Shown here in pieces: positions 24,277-34,200 of a stretch of 64,000 nucleotides of DNA; the first letter of the stretch is position 1; every line of letters starts with the position of its first letter. The notes beneath the pieces were generated by a model. The model had not been told where the DNA came from. It did not search any database and worked only from the letters and a program-made list of their open reading frames with translations. Made by a program: the position numbers and the translations under genes. Source of the stretch: Antarcticimicrobium sediminis. GTDB lineage: Bacteria > Pseudomonadota > Alphaproteobacteria > Rhodobacterales > Rhodobacteraceae. The DNA lies in contig NZ_SMFP01000004.1 of assembly GCF_004348975.1 (NCBI RefSeq), forward strand, positions 1 to 64,000, written 5' to 3'.

Positions 24277-26394
24277 TTGAAGCTATTGAGCCTGATCCTT
24301 TTTGCCACAGTGATGTGCGCCAGCCTGCCTGTGGGTGCCGAAACGACGACGGTGAAGCACGGTGGCCTTTATGGTTTTCCGGGACTCGTGGATATGCCAA
24401 CTGCCGAGATGCAGCCAGATGCAACCCTGTCCGCCACCATCGCGCATTTTGGATCGATCACACGAAACACCCTGAGCTTTCAGCTTACCCCGCGTCTGGC
24501 CGGCAGTTTCAGATACTCGATCCATAGCCGCGGCCCCGGTCCGGCGCTCACCAACTATGATCGCAGCTTTGACCTTCGCTATCAGCTTTTCGAAGAGCAA
24601 GGATATTGGCCAGCGCTTGCGGTCGGGGTTCAGGATCTGGTCGGCACCGGGCGGTATTCGGCCGAATACGTCGTCGCCACCAAGCATTTCACCCCCCGGT
24701 TTTCAGGCACGCTCGGCATGGGCTGGGGGCGGTTGGCAACGTCTGGTGGGTTTTCAAATCCATTGGGCGTGTTCTATAGCGGCTTCGAGACACGGCCTTC
24801 GACGGCGTCCGCAACGGGTGGCAAGGTCAATTTCAACACTTGGTTTCGCGGTGACGCGGCGCTGTTCGGCGGGATCGCATGGCGCGCAACTGACCGCCTC
24901 TCTTTGGTCGCCGAATACTCGTCGGATGCCTACAGCACAGAGATTTCCGAGGGGCTGATTGCCAGGAATACCCCGTTCAACTTCGGGCTGACCTATCGGC
25001 TTGGCGCTGGCGCATCGGTTGGCGCCTATTACCTGCATGGCGACAAGCTGGCGGCCAACCTGACCTTTTCCCTGAATCCGAAATCGCCACCACTCGGCGG
25101 CAACCGTGACTCCGCGCCGCCGGTCATTTATGCGCGCCCGTCCGCCGGGGCCTATGCGTGGCCGGTTGCCGCGATTCAATCTGATACGCCTCGGTCGCAA
25201 CTTGGCGAGGCGCTCCGGATCAAATTGTCCGCAGAAGGACTTTTTCTGGAAGGTTGGGATCGCACAGGTGACACTGTGCGGGTTCGTGTCCGCAATCAAC
25301 GCTATCTGAGCGTTGCCCAAGCGGTTGGGCGAACGGCGCGACTCCTGACGCAGGTCATGCCCGCAGAAATTGAGCATTTCTCGATCGTGATATCGGTTCT
25401 CGGGATGCCATCGACAGTGGTCACCCTGCGCCGAAGCAGTCTGGAGGATCTTGAGACGGCCCCGGACCGGGCTTGGCAGATGTATGTCCGCGCCAGCATC
25501 AAGGATCCGTTGAGCGCGGGCGCCTCAAGTGTTCCCCCGACCGAGTTCAAGCCGGTGTTCACTTGGTCGGTCAACCCATATATGGCGACCGAGCTTTTTG
25601 ATCCGGACAGCCCGATCCGCGCGGATTTCGGCGTTGCCTTGGGGGCAAGATACGAACCTTTTTCGGGATTTGTGCTTTCTGGCAATATCCGCAAATCGCT
25701 GTTCGGCGATCTAGGGTCCTCGACGCGGCCATCCACGTCAGTCCTGCCACATGTTCGCTCAGACAGCCCCGTCTACAACCGGGAAGGCGATCCTGCGATC
25801 CAGTATCTCTTGGCGACCTCGTTCTTTCGGCCCGGACCTGATCTTTATGGCCGTGTTTCACTGGGGTATTTCGAGAAAATGTATGGCGGATTGTCGGCAG
25901 AGCTTTTGTGGAAGCGCGTCGACAAACCCTATGGGCTTGGCGTCGAGGTCAACTATGCGCGCCAGCGGGATTTCGACCAACTGTTCGGTTTTCAGTCCTA
26001 CGACATCGTAACCGGACATGTTTCAGCCTATCTGGAGCCGGTTGACGGCTATCGCGTCCAGCTCGATGCCGGGCGGTATCTGGCTGGCGACTGGGGGACC
26101 ACGCTTTCGCTGGATCGTGAATTCGACAATGGCTGGAAAGTTGGGGCCTACGCGACATTTACCGATGTGTCTGCCGCCGATTTTGGCGAGGGCGCCTTTG
26201 ACAAGGGGCTCAGATTCACCATTCCACTGTCCTGGGCCTTGGGCCGTTCGTCCAGGATACGCCCGACGGCGACGATCCAGCCGATCCTGCGCGATGGTGG
26301 CGCGAGATTGCAGGTGCCTGACCGTCTTTTCGATATGGTCAAGGACGCACATGAACCCGCGTTTCGCAGCCAAAGGGCGAGGTTCTGGAGATGA
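24277..26394 (+). CDS. yjbH: YjbH-family outer-membrane exopolysaccharide protein
   Basis: This 705-residue exported protein has a signal peptide at residues 1-21 (MKLLSLILFATVMCASLPVG) and then GLYGFPGLVDMPTAEMQPDA, the typical opening of YjbH proteins. The rest is rich in alternating aromatic/polar strands, as expected for an outer-membrane barrel. YjbH works with YjbE/F/G in producing an extracellular polysaccharide. The start is a TTG at 24277, accepted because it gives a clean signal peptide. It overlaps yjbF by ATGA. Confidence 0.85.
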   Translation: MKLLSLILFATVMCASLPVGAETTTVKHGGLYGFPGLVDMPTAEMQPDATLSATIAHFGSITRNTLSFQLTPRLAGSFRYSIHSRGPGPALTNYDRSFDLRYQLFEEQGYWPALAVGVQDLVGTGRYSAEYVVATKHFTPRFSGTLGMGWGRLATSGGFSNPLGVFYSGFETRPSTASATGGKVNFNTWFRGDAALFGGIAWRATDRLSLVAEYSSDAYSTEISEGLIARNTPFNFGLTYRLGAGASVGAYYLHGDKLAANLTFSLNPKSPPLGGNRDSAPPVIYARPSAGAYAWPVAAIQSDTPRSQLGEALRIKLSAEGLFLEGWDRTGDTVRVRVRNQRYLSVAQAVGRTARLLTQVMPAEIEHFSIVISVLGMPSTVVTLRRSSLEDLETAPDRAWQMYVRASIKDPLSAGASSVPPTEFKPVFTWSVNPYMATELFDPDSPIRADFGVALGARYEPFSGFVLSGNIRKSLFGDLGSSTRPSTSVLPHVRSDSPVYNREGDPAIQYLLATSFFRPGPDLYGRVSLGYFEKMYGGLSAELLWKRVDKPYGLGVEVNYARQRDFDQLFGFQSYDIVTGHVSAYLEPVDGYRVQLDAGRYLAGDWGTTLSLDREFDNGWKVGAYATFTDVSAADFGEGAFDKGLRFTIPLSWALGRSSRIRPTATIQPILRDGGARLQVPDRLFDMVKDAHEPAFRSQRARFWR

Positions 26395-27041
26395 TCGGCA
26401 AAACCCGTGCGTTTGCTCTTTGCCTGCTGGTCGGCCTTGTGCCCGGCTGTAGTGTTCTGAACGATCCGGCCAAGCTGGAGAAAGCCACCACTTTGTTCTC
26501 GGATGGGCTCTCGAACCGGAAGGCGAGTCCTCGCACCGGCCCGGAGCAGATGGACATGGCCGCAGGCATTCTGGCCGTCCAGTGGGAAAGCAACGGTCAA
26601 ACCGCCGGCCTTGGTCTCGTCTCAAGACGCGAAAACGCCGAGACATGGTCCACCTTGGACGGGACCACGTTGACGCTGGAGAATGGCGTCGTCATCGGGA
26701 CTGCCGGCCTTGGTCCGGATCTCTTCTCCGTAGACGTCGATCCGGTGCGTTCGCGCCCCTTGGATCGCCCCGCGCCCCGCATCCACCGCTATGTCGATGG
26801 GGAAAACCACGTACAATTGAGCGCTTTTGTCTGCAGCATGTCGGTGGATCATGACGTATCCGTGCCGTGGGACGGTAAAACCATGAAAGTGTCCCGGTTC
26901 GATGAGGCCTGCACCGGTTCCAACATCCAATTTGAGAATTATTATCTTTATTCCAAATCTGGATACCTGCTTGGGTCAAAGCAGTGGATCGGCTTAAAAA
27001 CTGGGTATTTGCTGCTTCATATGCCTTCGATCACACGCTGA
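26391..27041 (+). CDS. yjbF: YjbF/GfcB-family polysaccharide lipoprotein
   Basis: This 216-residue lipoprotein has a lipobox LVPGC with the lipidated cysteine at about residue 20. The body shows the YjbF pattern, including LGLVSRRENAETWSTLDG and, near the end, SKSGYLLGSKQWIG. It is anchored in the outer membrane and supports secretion of the Yjb/group 4 capsule-like polysaccharide. It is translationally coupled to yjbH and followed after 77 bases by the small Gly/Ala protein. Confidence 0.85.
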   Translation: MIGKTRAFALCLLVGLVPGCSVLNDPAKLEKATTLFSDGLSNRKASPRTGPEQMDMAAGILAVQWESNGQTAGLGLVSRRENAETWSTLDGTTLTLENGVVIGTAGLGPDLFSVDVDPVRSRPLDRPAPRIHRYVDGENHVQLSAFVCSMSVDHDVSVPWDGKTMKVSRFDEACTGSNIQFENYYLYSKSGYLLGSKQWIGLKTGYLLLHMPSITR

Positions 27042-27118
27042 AGAACAACTATATGTTGAGAATCCTTTTTCGCTCATATAGTCTCGTTTTGATTTCTCTT
27101 GGATAAGGGTCCGAACAA

Positions 27119-27370
27119 ATGCATATTCTGAAAAAGACAGTTTGCACGATCGTTTTCACCGCGGCGCTTGCCGGTGCCGCGAGCGCACAGGCCGTGCCGG
27201 CTGCTGGTGCTGGTGCTGGTGCTGGTGCTGGTGCTGGTGCTGGCCTCGGCGGCCTCGGAGCCGTTGGCCTCGGCGGCGGAATTGGCTTGGCCGGTGGCCT
27301 TGGCATTCTCGCTGGCGTTGGCGTGCTTGCCGCGGTTGCTGGAAGTTCCAGCACAAGCGGCACGAACTGA
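27119..27370 (+). CDS. Small secreted Gly/Ala-rich protein (YjbE-like)
   Basis: This 83-residue protein has a signal peptide (MHILKKTVCTIVFTAALAGA) and then a low-complexity Ala-Gly and Gly-Leu region ending SSSTSGTN. The Ala-Gly run is encoded by seven copies of a 6-base repeat. Size, composition and place beside yjbF and yjbH match YjbE, a small exported component of Yjb exopolysaccharide production whose action is not understood. A hairpin follows the gene. Confidence 0.7.
   Translation: MHILKKTVCTIVFTAALAGAASAQAVPAAGAGAGAGAGAGAGLGGLGAVGLGGGIGLAGGLGILAGVGVLAAVAGSSSTSGTN
27204..27245 (+). repeat. Hexanucleotide microsatellite (GCTGGT)x7
   Basis: Six exact GCTGGT units plus one GCTGGC encode seven Ala-Gly pairs inside the YjbE-like gene. 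Because the unit is two codons, copy-number changes would lengthen or shorten the protein without a frameshift. Confidence 0.95.
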
Positions 27371-27425
27371 ATACTCTGAAGTCATGTGAGACCGCGCGTG
27401 GGCTTCACTCTTCAGTGAGATACGC

Positions 27426-27451
27426 AAGCCGGGCTATGATTGGCCCGGCTT
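27426..27451. terminator. Hairpin after the YjbE-like gene
   Basis: AAGCCGGGC (27426-27434) and GCCCGGCTT (27443-27451) form a perfect 9-base stem with an 8-base loop. Only a weak T-rich tail (TTGCTGTTG) follows. It may partly terminate before wza, giving more of the small protein than of the exporter. Confidence 0.6.
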
Positions 27452-27510
27452 GCTGTTGTCAACAGGCAAAGCCGTGAAAAGCGGCGACTAGAACAGGCAC
27501 GGGGATTCCA

Positions 27511-28875
27511 GTGAGGAAGCTTTCGATACTCGCGGTTTGTATTGGCCTATCGGCCTGCGGCACCGCTTATATTTCGCCTTCAGTCCGCGAACAGACGACC
27601 TCAGCGGGATTGAAGGTGCGCGTGTTGCCGATGACTGCCGAGACCGTTCTGGCGGCGAACCGGAGCGCCTATGCGCCACAGGAATTGCCTGACGCGTTCT
27701 TTCGCAGCGCCGGAACCGGGGGCGCGTCCCCGCTCCGCTTTGCCCAGGCGCCTGATCCGGTCTTTGAGGATCAGGAACCACGCCACGCCATCGTAACACG
27801 ACCACCGCCGCAGACCCCGCTCCTCCCCTATCGGATCGGGGTCGGAGATGTTCTTTTCCTTGCCGTGCCATCAAGCGGTTCGACGGTTGAGCAATTGTCC
27901 GGGTTGCTGGCCGCGCAAAGCGCCCGCCAAGGCTATACAGTGCAGGATGACGGGGCGATTGCGATCCCGAATGTCGGCCGCGTTCCAGTAGCTGGCATGA
28001 CCATCGACGAAGCCGAAGCGACGATGTTCCAGCGTCTGGTCGAAAGCGGGATCGAACCTGCGTTCAGCTTGGAGATTGCCGAGTTCTTGTCGAAATCCGT
28101 AACCATCGGTGGCGCCATCGCAACGCCCGGGGTTCTGAACATCGGCCTGAAACCGCTGCGTCTGGGAGAAGCCCTGCAACTTGCTGGGGGCGTTTCCGCA
28201 CCGGACGTGGATTATGTCACCGTTCGCGTGTACCGCGATGGCGAGCTTTACCAGATTCCGGTGACAGAGTTGTTCAGCCGACAGGACTACCAGAACCTGA
28301 GGTTGGCCGACGGCGACAGTATTTTCCTCGACACGACCTTCGAGCTTGAGCAAGCGCAGTCTTATTTCGAGCAGCAAATCACTGTATCTCAGTTCAAGCA
28401 GAATGCGCGCACGCAGGCGCTTCAGGAACTGCAGGCCGCCGTGTCTTTGCGCCGCGGTGAACTCGATGAACAGCGCGGGAATTTCGCATCCCGGATGCAA
28501 CTCGACGCGGTGGATCGCGATTACGTCTATCTGACCGGCGAAGTGGCAAAGCAATCCCGGGTGCCGCTGCCGTTCAACCATGACGCGACGCTCGCGGATG
28601 TCGTCTATGGGCAGGGCGGGTTCCCGAACCGGGAAGCCAATCCGAAGCAGTTCTATGTTCTTCGCGGGTCTGACAACCCGGCCGAGCACTTTGGCCTGAC
28701 GGCCTATCAGCTTGATGCACGGATGGTAGCGAATCTACTGCTGGCTGCACGGTTCAAGATGCGCCCGAACGACATCGTGTTTATCGCCGAACAGCCAGTT
28801 ACGAAGTGGAGCCGCGTTGTCTCCCAGATCACGCCGGGGCTGATCACAACCGCTGCGAGCGCCGCTGCCAACTGA
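27511..28875 (+). CDS. wza: Polysaccharide export lipoprotein (Wza/GfcE-like)
   Basis: This 454-residue outer-membrane polysaccharide export protein has a lipobox LSAC with cysteine at about residue 16. A poly_export domain (YRIGVGDVLFLAVP) and SLBB-type repeats (TIGGAIATPGVLNIG, then YVYLTGEVAKQSRVPL) follow. It would form the outer-membrane channel for the exopolysaccharide and would work with a Wzc-type protein such as the one at 6604-8778. The start is a GTG at 27511 with GGGGA upstream. It ends the operon. Confidence 0.9.
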   Translation: MRKLSILAVCIGLSACGTAYISPSVREQTTSAGLKVRVLPMTAETVLAANRSAYAPQELPDAFFRSAGTGGASPLRFAQAPDPVFEDQEPRHAIVTRPPPQTPLLPYRIGVGDVLFLAVPSSGSTVEQLSGLLAAQSARQGYTVQDDGAIAIPNVGRVPVAGMTIDEAEATMFQRLVESGIEPAFSLEIAEFLSKSVTIGGAIATPGVLNIGLKPLRLGEALQLAGGVSAPDVDYVTVRVYRDGELYQIPVTELFSRQDYQNLRLADGDSIFLDTTFELEQAQSYFEQQITVSQFKQNARTQALQELQAAVSLRRGELDEQRGNFASRMQLDAVDRDYVYLTGEVAKQSRVPLPFNHDATLADVVYGQGGFPNREANPKQFYVLRGSDNPAEHFGLTAYQLDARMVANLLLAARFKMRPNDIVFIAEQPVTKWSRVVSQITPGLITTAASAAAN

Positions 28876-29091
28876 GGCCAAAAAGCCGATCAACTTGGCG
28901 TGCTTCTGGTCAGCCTGTAGCGGGTCCTTTGATCATGCCTTCGGTTCTGGCTGGCCCTGTTGGGGGCGGAAAATCCTGTCCCCAACTTGCCGCGCCGATC
29001 TGCGGGCTGTTTTCACCTTGGGATTTTCCGATGTGGCGCTTACGGTACCCGCGCCCGGACCAGGCGGGCGGCTATGGGAATGGGGCACGAC

Positions 29092-29421
29092 ATGACAACA
29101 GCGGTCTATGGTGTGCGCTGCCGGGCGGTGCTGTTGGCGTTTGGGATCGCGGTCTGCGCGGTCCATGGCGCGCAGGCCGAATCCTCGCTGCCGGCGCTGA
29201 GTGCGAGCCCGCTGCCGCCCCATGCCGAACTGCGATTCTGCTATTATGCCGGGCTGGCCTATTCGGCGGGGGCGATGATCGTGGTCGAGGCCCCGAATCG
29301 TCGTGAGGTTGTGGCCGATCGCCCGCGAAAAGCGTTCCTTTGTATTTCTGACCCTGCAGCGCAGGGCCGCCATTTCTGGCAAGAAGTCGATCCGGACGCG
29401 GGCGACCCCTTTCGCAACTGA
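29092..29421 (+). CDS. Small exported protein of unknown function (DUF1496-like pattern)
   Basis: This 109-residue protein has a signal peptide ending GAQA at about residue 29. The mature part contains CYYAGLAYSAGAMIVVE and, later, FLCI. The CYYxxxxYSxGA pattern recalls the DUF1496 family of small periplasmic proteins with a conserved cysteine; I am not certain of the match. The two cysteines could form a disulfide. No promoter is obvious. It lies between the polysaccharide and signalling regions. Confidence 0.55.
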   Translation: MTTAVYGVRCRAVLLAFGIAVCAVHGAQAESSLPALSASPLPPHAELRFCYYAGLAYSAGAMIVVEAPNRREVVADRPRKAFLCISDPAAQGRHFWQEVDPDAGDPFRN

Positions 29422-29687
29422 ATGGCTTAAGCGTCAATGTTTATTGGTGTTTTACTCAAACTCCATCCGTTCACAAAGGGATTCCAGACCCGGGGGACTG
29501 CCGTTGCTGAACCCCAGCAGGGTCAAATTTGCGCCACATTCTTGGGGCTTAATCAACCTAGAAACGAGAGCCTGGCCACGGTGGCACCGAACGGAAAAGA
29601 CCGCCGGCCTCCAAGAAACAACAGCGCAGAAGCGCTTCAAGGCAAAGTGCCTGACAGCAGAAACTGTCGGAGACACTGGAGAACGAC

Positions 29688-30656
29688 ATGAAAATCCTTG
29701 CCGTCGATGACGACGAACTGATCCGGGAACTCCTTCTGGCGACGCTCGAAGCGCATGGCTACACGGACGTGACCCTCGCCGAGAGCGGGGAGGACGCGCT
29801 GCGCAAAATCTCGGCTGCTGGCACGCCCTTCGATGCGTTCATGATTGACATCCAAATGCCAGGCATGGACGGGATCGAACTGGTGCGTTTGGTGCGTGAT
29901 ATGTCGCGATATCGCGAAACGCCTGTGGTGATGATCACCGCGATGAACCAAAAGGACTATATCGACCGGGCCTTTCTGGCCGGTGCGACTGACTATGTGA
30001 CGAAACCGTTCGACACAACCGAGCTGATTACCCGCATCCGTCTGGCCGACAAGCTGCAATCAGAGACCCGCCGCGCCTCGGCGGCTTTGGCTGGACCACA
30101 CCACGAAAAACACAAGCCTGCCTATGGGGAGCCCGTGGCGATCGAAGAGATCAAGGGCTATGTTTCCAATGGGGTGTTGCAGAACTATGTCATGATCATG
30201 AAGGATCAAAAGCAGCTCGCGATCGGTGCCTTTGCCATCCGGGTGCCGGAACTGGAGCGGGTTCACGCCGGCTCGTCGAGCGAGGAATTCGCCTATGTGG
30301 TTACCGATGTGGCCGAGGTGATTTCCGATACGCTGGTTGGGACGCAGGCCTTTGTTTCGTATATCGGTGCGGGTGTGTTCCTTTGCGTCGGACCCAAGCG
30401 GATGCTGCCCGAGGCTGAGACGGTTCAGGATCACCTTTTCACGATGCTGAACGACTCTGATCTTGTCTATTGCGAAGATGTGGCAACCAACTTCAGCGCG
30501 CAGGTTGGCGCGGTATCGTCACCCAAGCTGCTGGAACGGCGCGACGATTTGCGCTTTCTCGAACGCGCGGTGAGCAATTTGCACAGTATCCAAAGACACC
30601 ATCCGCTTGGTCGCCCGAGCGGTCTGGCCGGGCACCTTGCCTCGCACGCAGCATAG
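29688..30656 (+). CDS. Response regulator with degenerate GGDEF-like output domain
   Basis: This 322-residue protein has a complete N-terminal receiver: acidic pocket D7-D9, phospho-acceptor D54 in MIDIQMPGMDG, T84 and K106 in YVTKPF. From about residue 140 it continues into a domain whose spacing resembles a diguanylate cyclase, but the GGDEF active-site region reads YIGAGVFLCV (residues 225-234), so it cannot be catalytic in the usual way. It may bind c-di-GMP or a partner when phosphorylated. GGAG lies 7 bases before the ATG. It precedes, and may be served by, the kinase operon at 30930. Confidence 0.8.
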   Translation: MKILAVDDDELIRELLLATLEAHGYTDVTLAESGEDALRKISAAGTPFDAFMIDIQMPGMDGIELVRLVRDMSRYRETPVVMITAMNQKDYIDRAFLAGATDYVTKPFDTTELITRIRLADKLQSETRRASAALAGPHHEKHKPAYGEPVAIEEIKGYVSNGVLQNYVMIMKDQKQLAIGAFAIRVPELERVHAGSSSEEFAYVVTDVAEVISDTLVGTQAFVSYIGAGVFLCVGPKRMLPEAETVQDHLFTMLNDSDLVYCEDVATNFSAQVGAVSSPKLLERRDDLRFLERAVSNLHSIQRHHPLGRPSGLAGHLASHAA

Positions 30657-30791
30657 GCATTTTGTGCAAGATTCGGGCGAAACAGTACAAAGGGTCGCAG
30701 TTGCGCCTCTTTTTGCGTCGGGGTGCAATTGGTTCCAAAACGTTGCCAATCCGCATCAGGTAAGGGTGGATTGTTCGGAAACAGGTGAATT

Positions 30792-30829
30792 TTAAACGCG
30801 ACTTAACCAGCTTGAGCTAATGCTATACT
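30792..30829 (+). promoter_or_regulatory. CtrA box and extended -10 promoter for the HPt/kinase operon
   Basis: TTAA (30792-30795), seven bases, then TTAA (30803-30806) exactly match the CtrA consensus TTAA-N7-TTAA. The -10 box TATACT lies at 30824-30829 with TGC before it. The second half-site overlaps the -35 position, the classic layout for activation by CtrA. The operon starts at 30930. Confidence 0.75.
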
Positions 30830-30929
30830 GCTAGCGGCTTTCACGGGTACTGTGTCAACCGCAGAAACAAACGGTGCCGAAAGAGCGTCGTTGGATACCA
30901 TAGCGAGCAGAGCAGGTTGGTAAGATCAA

Positions 30930-31286
30930 ATGGTACACGGGTTGGACGCCAATAGCGCGGCGCAGCTGAATGCGGGCCTTGCGCGGATTCGCGAGCGATT
31001 TATTTCATCTCTTTCGGATCGGATTGACAGCTTCTACGAACTGCTAAGCGATTTGCAGGATGACACGCGCTGGGCAGAGAGTTGCGCCGAGCTTCGCGCC
31101 AATGCGCACAAGCTGCATGGCATCTGCGGGAGCGTGGGCTTTGCTGCCATCGGCGAGAACGCCGCGCGGCTTGAACAGAAAATCGACTCTCTTGGACCTG
31201 ATCTGCACCGCAACAACATCGATGATGTGCGGTCTCTTCTGAACTGCCTGCTCGACGAGATGGAGCAGAATCTGGATGCTGCGTAA
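30930..31286 (+). CDS. HPt-domain phosphotransfer protein
   Basis: This 118-residue all-helical protein has a phosphotransfer histidine in NAHKLHGICGSVGF (His about 60). The usual lysine of AHxLKG is a histidine here. It would pass phosphate between the hybrid-type kinase encoded immediately downstream (11-base overlap) and response regulators such as those at 29688 and 34672. A CtrA box controls it. Confidence 0.85.
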   Translation: MVHGLDANSAAQLNAGLARIRERFISSLSDRIDSFYELLSDLQDDTRWAESCAELRANAHKLHGICGSVGFAAIGENAARLEQKIDSLGPDLHRNNIDDVRSLLNCLLDEMEQNLDAA

Positions 31287-34200
31287 AGCGGCCAGGTGCT
31301 GTCTTTTGAATCTGGACCGGATGCAGAGGCTTCGGCCTCTTTTGGTGCTCGTGCTCACCGTGATCGGGCTGTTCTTCACCCCCGCAACTTCTTGTGCGCA
31401 GGACTCGACGCAAGCCGAAGCGGCCACCGCTTCTGATGCGGATATCACCACCTTGCGCATCGGCGTGTTGGCCACAGAAGGGGCGACGCGGATGCTGGAG
31501 TCCTGGGGGCCGACTGCGGATCTGTTGAACCGGGCGGCGCGGGACCAGAACCTGCCTTACAAATTCAGCGTGATCCCGCATACGGTTACCTCGCTTTCGC
31601 AGGCGATCGAAGGGGGCCAGATCTCGTTCGCGCTGACAGACCCCGCGTCTTTCGTTGCCGCCGAAGTCGAGAGCCGGGCGCGCGCCTTGCTTTCTGCGGC
31701 GCGCATGTGGGAGGGCCGGACCTATGACATGACCGGCGCGCTGGTCTTCACCCGGGCTGACAGCCCCATCCGCGACATCCGCCAGTTGGAAGACCGCAAG
31801 GTGATGGCAGTGGAGCCGGGCGATTTCAGCGGTTGGTGGCTGGCAGAGCAGGAGTTTCGCAAACGCCGGATGGACCCGCGCGATGCCCTGTCAGAGTTGG
31901 TCTTTTCGGGCGGTAATCAGCGTGAAGTTGTCTATGCGGTGCAATCGGGTCTGGTGGATGCCGGTGTGGTGCGTGCCGGGGAATTGGAGGAACTGGCCGA
32001 ACAGGGGGTGATCGACCTGACCGATTTTGCCCCGATTTCAGCCACCGCGCACGAGGCGTTTCCGTTCTGGGTGTCGACGTCTCTTTATCCCGACTGGGTG
32101 TTGGCGGCGCTGCCCGATGTGCCCGAGCCGGTACTGGGCATGGTCATCAATGCGCTGCTGACGGTCACGGTGGACAGCCCGCAGTCCAAGGCGGCGGGCG
32201 GGGTGCTTTGGCAGGCCCCGCAGAACTATCAGTCGGTGCATGAACTGCTGATATCGCTGCGGGTGCGGCCCTATGAACACTACATGATGCAGGCGGCGAA
32301 CCGGATTTTCCGCACCTACCGGATGCCGATCCTGGGAGGGATCGCCCTGATCCTGGTGTCGTTGGCGTTCCTTGCCTATGAGCTGCGGCGCAATATCCTA
32401 TTGGCGGAAGACCGGCGCAATGTGCTGCAATCCGAGGTGCGCTCAAAGCTGTTTTACCGCACCGCCATCGAGGAGCACACGGTGTTCTGCATGTTGACGC
32501 AGGACGGGCGGATTTCCCATGTCAACGACAGGTTCTGCAGGACGGCGGACCGCAGGCGCAAGGATATCCTGCACCGGCCGCTGGCCAGCCTGCTGAACGG
32601 GCGTGATACCGATGTTCTGATGAAGGAGATCATGACGTCGATGCAGGTGGGTGCCCCCTGGAACGGCGCGCTGACGATCCTCAAGGAGGATGGCAGCACG
32701 GCTTGGGTGCAGTGTAGCTGTATTCCGGTGACCGGCATCGACGATCAGTTGAGCGAAGTTGCGGTGGTGGCCACCGATATGACCCAGACCCGCAAGGGGA
32801 TCTCGGACGAGCGGTTCAAGGATTCGCTGGAGCTGATCGACGATCAGGTTGTGGTGCTGCGGCCCGGTACGCTGGAGATGCTTTACTGCAACAAGGCCGC
32901 CGAGCAGCGGTTGGTGCGGGATCGCATGGGCGGCACTTGGAAGGGCAAGCGGGTCGGCAATTTCATCACCGGCAAAGATCTGGAAACGCTGGAGCTTCGG
33001 CGCGACGCGCTGATCGAAGGGGCGCAACGACGCATCACCTGGGAGGTGATGACAAAGTCCGGCGTGCCCTATGAAATCAGCATGGAATATGTCGAACCCG
33101 ATCAAGATGAGCCGCGCCTGATCGCGATTTATCGCGATATCACGGAGCGCAAGCAGGCCGAGAAAGCGAAGAACGAGTTTATTTCGACCGTCAGCCATGA
33201 GTTGCGCACGCCGCTGACCTCGATGAAGGGCGCGCTGGGGCTGGCGCTGTCGGGCTCGATCGGCGAGATGTCCGATCCGCTTCACAAGATGGTTTCGATG
33301 GCCAGCACCAATTGCGACCGGCTTGTGGTGCTGATCAACGACATTCTCGACCTCGAAAAGATCGAAGCTGGCAAGATGAATTTCACGATGGAACCGCTGA
33401 ATATGGCGGCGCTGGTCGGTGCCGCGATCGAGGCCAACAAGTTTTATGCCGAGAAGTTCGGGGTCGCCCTGCGCTGTGAGATCGACAACGAGAATGGCGA
33501 GTTGTTCACTTTGGGGGATCGCAACCGTCTGATGCAGGTGATGGACAACCTGATGTCGAATGCGGCCAAATTCTCGGTTCAGGGGGCAGAAATCATCGTC
33601 GGTCTGCGGCCGCACCGGGGTGCGCTGCGTTTGACGGTGCGCGATTTCGGCTCGGGCATTCCCAAGGCCGCGCAGGCGACCATCTTTGACAAGTTCACCC
33701 AGGCCGACAGTACCGATACCCGCTCCAAGGGGGGCACCGGGCTGGGCCTGTCGATCGCCAAACTGATTGTGGAAGAGCATCAGGGCGCGCTCCTTTTTGT
33801 CAGCGAAGAGGGCGAAGGGACCGAGTTCATCGTTGATCTGCCGCGACTTGAAAGCGAGGCGCTGCACCCGATCACACCACAGGACGAGGCCGAGGGCACT
33901 GCCCCCGAGTTTTCGGAGTTTTCTTCCACGGCGACGCCGGTTGCCGCGCTGCGGGAGAGCGCGAGTTTTGCCGCGTTGTTGACCCAGCTGCGGGAGAGCG
34001 GCAAGACGGTCAAGGTCGAGTCTAGCCATGTGGTCGCGAGTCAGGTGATCAAGGGGGTTGGCGTTCTTGGGCAATCCGCTGCGCCGATTTGGCTGGGGGA
34101 TCAGGGACGGACCCTGATGGCCGGGCTGAGCGAGCGCGAAATTCTAGATAACCGGTCGGTTGCGGTGTTGGCGGTGACGCCCTCGAATGAGACTGAGGCC

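Noticed and set aside
27204-27245. GCTGGT repeats as a CRISPR array
   Set aside because: Units are 6 bases, contiguous, in frame, with no spacers.
32443-34074. 543-codon frame opposite the sensor kinase
   Set aside because: The kinase strand carries H-box, N-box and G-box motifs; this frame does not resemble a protein.
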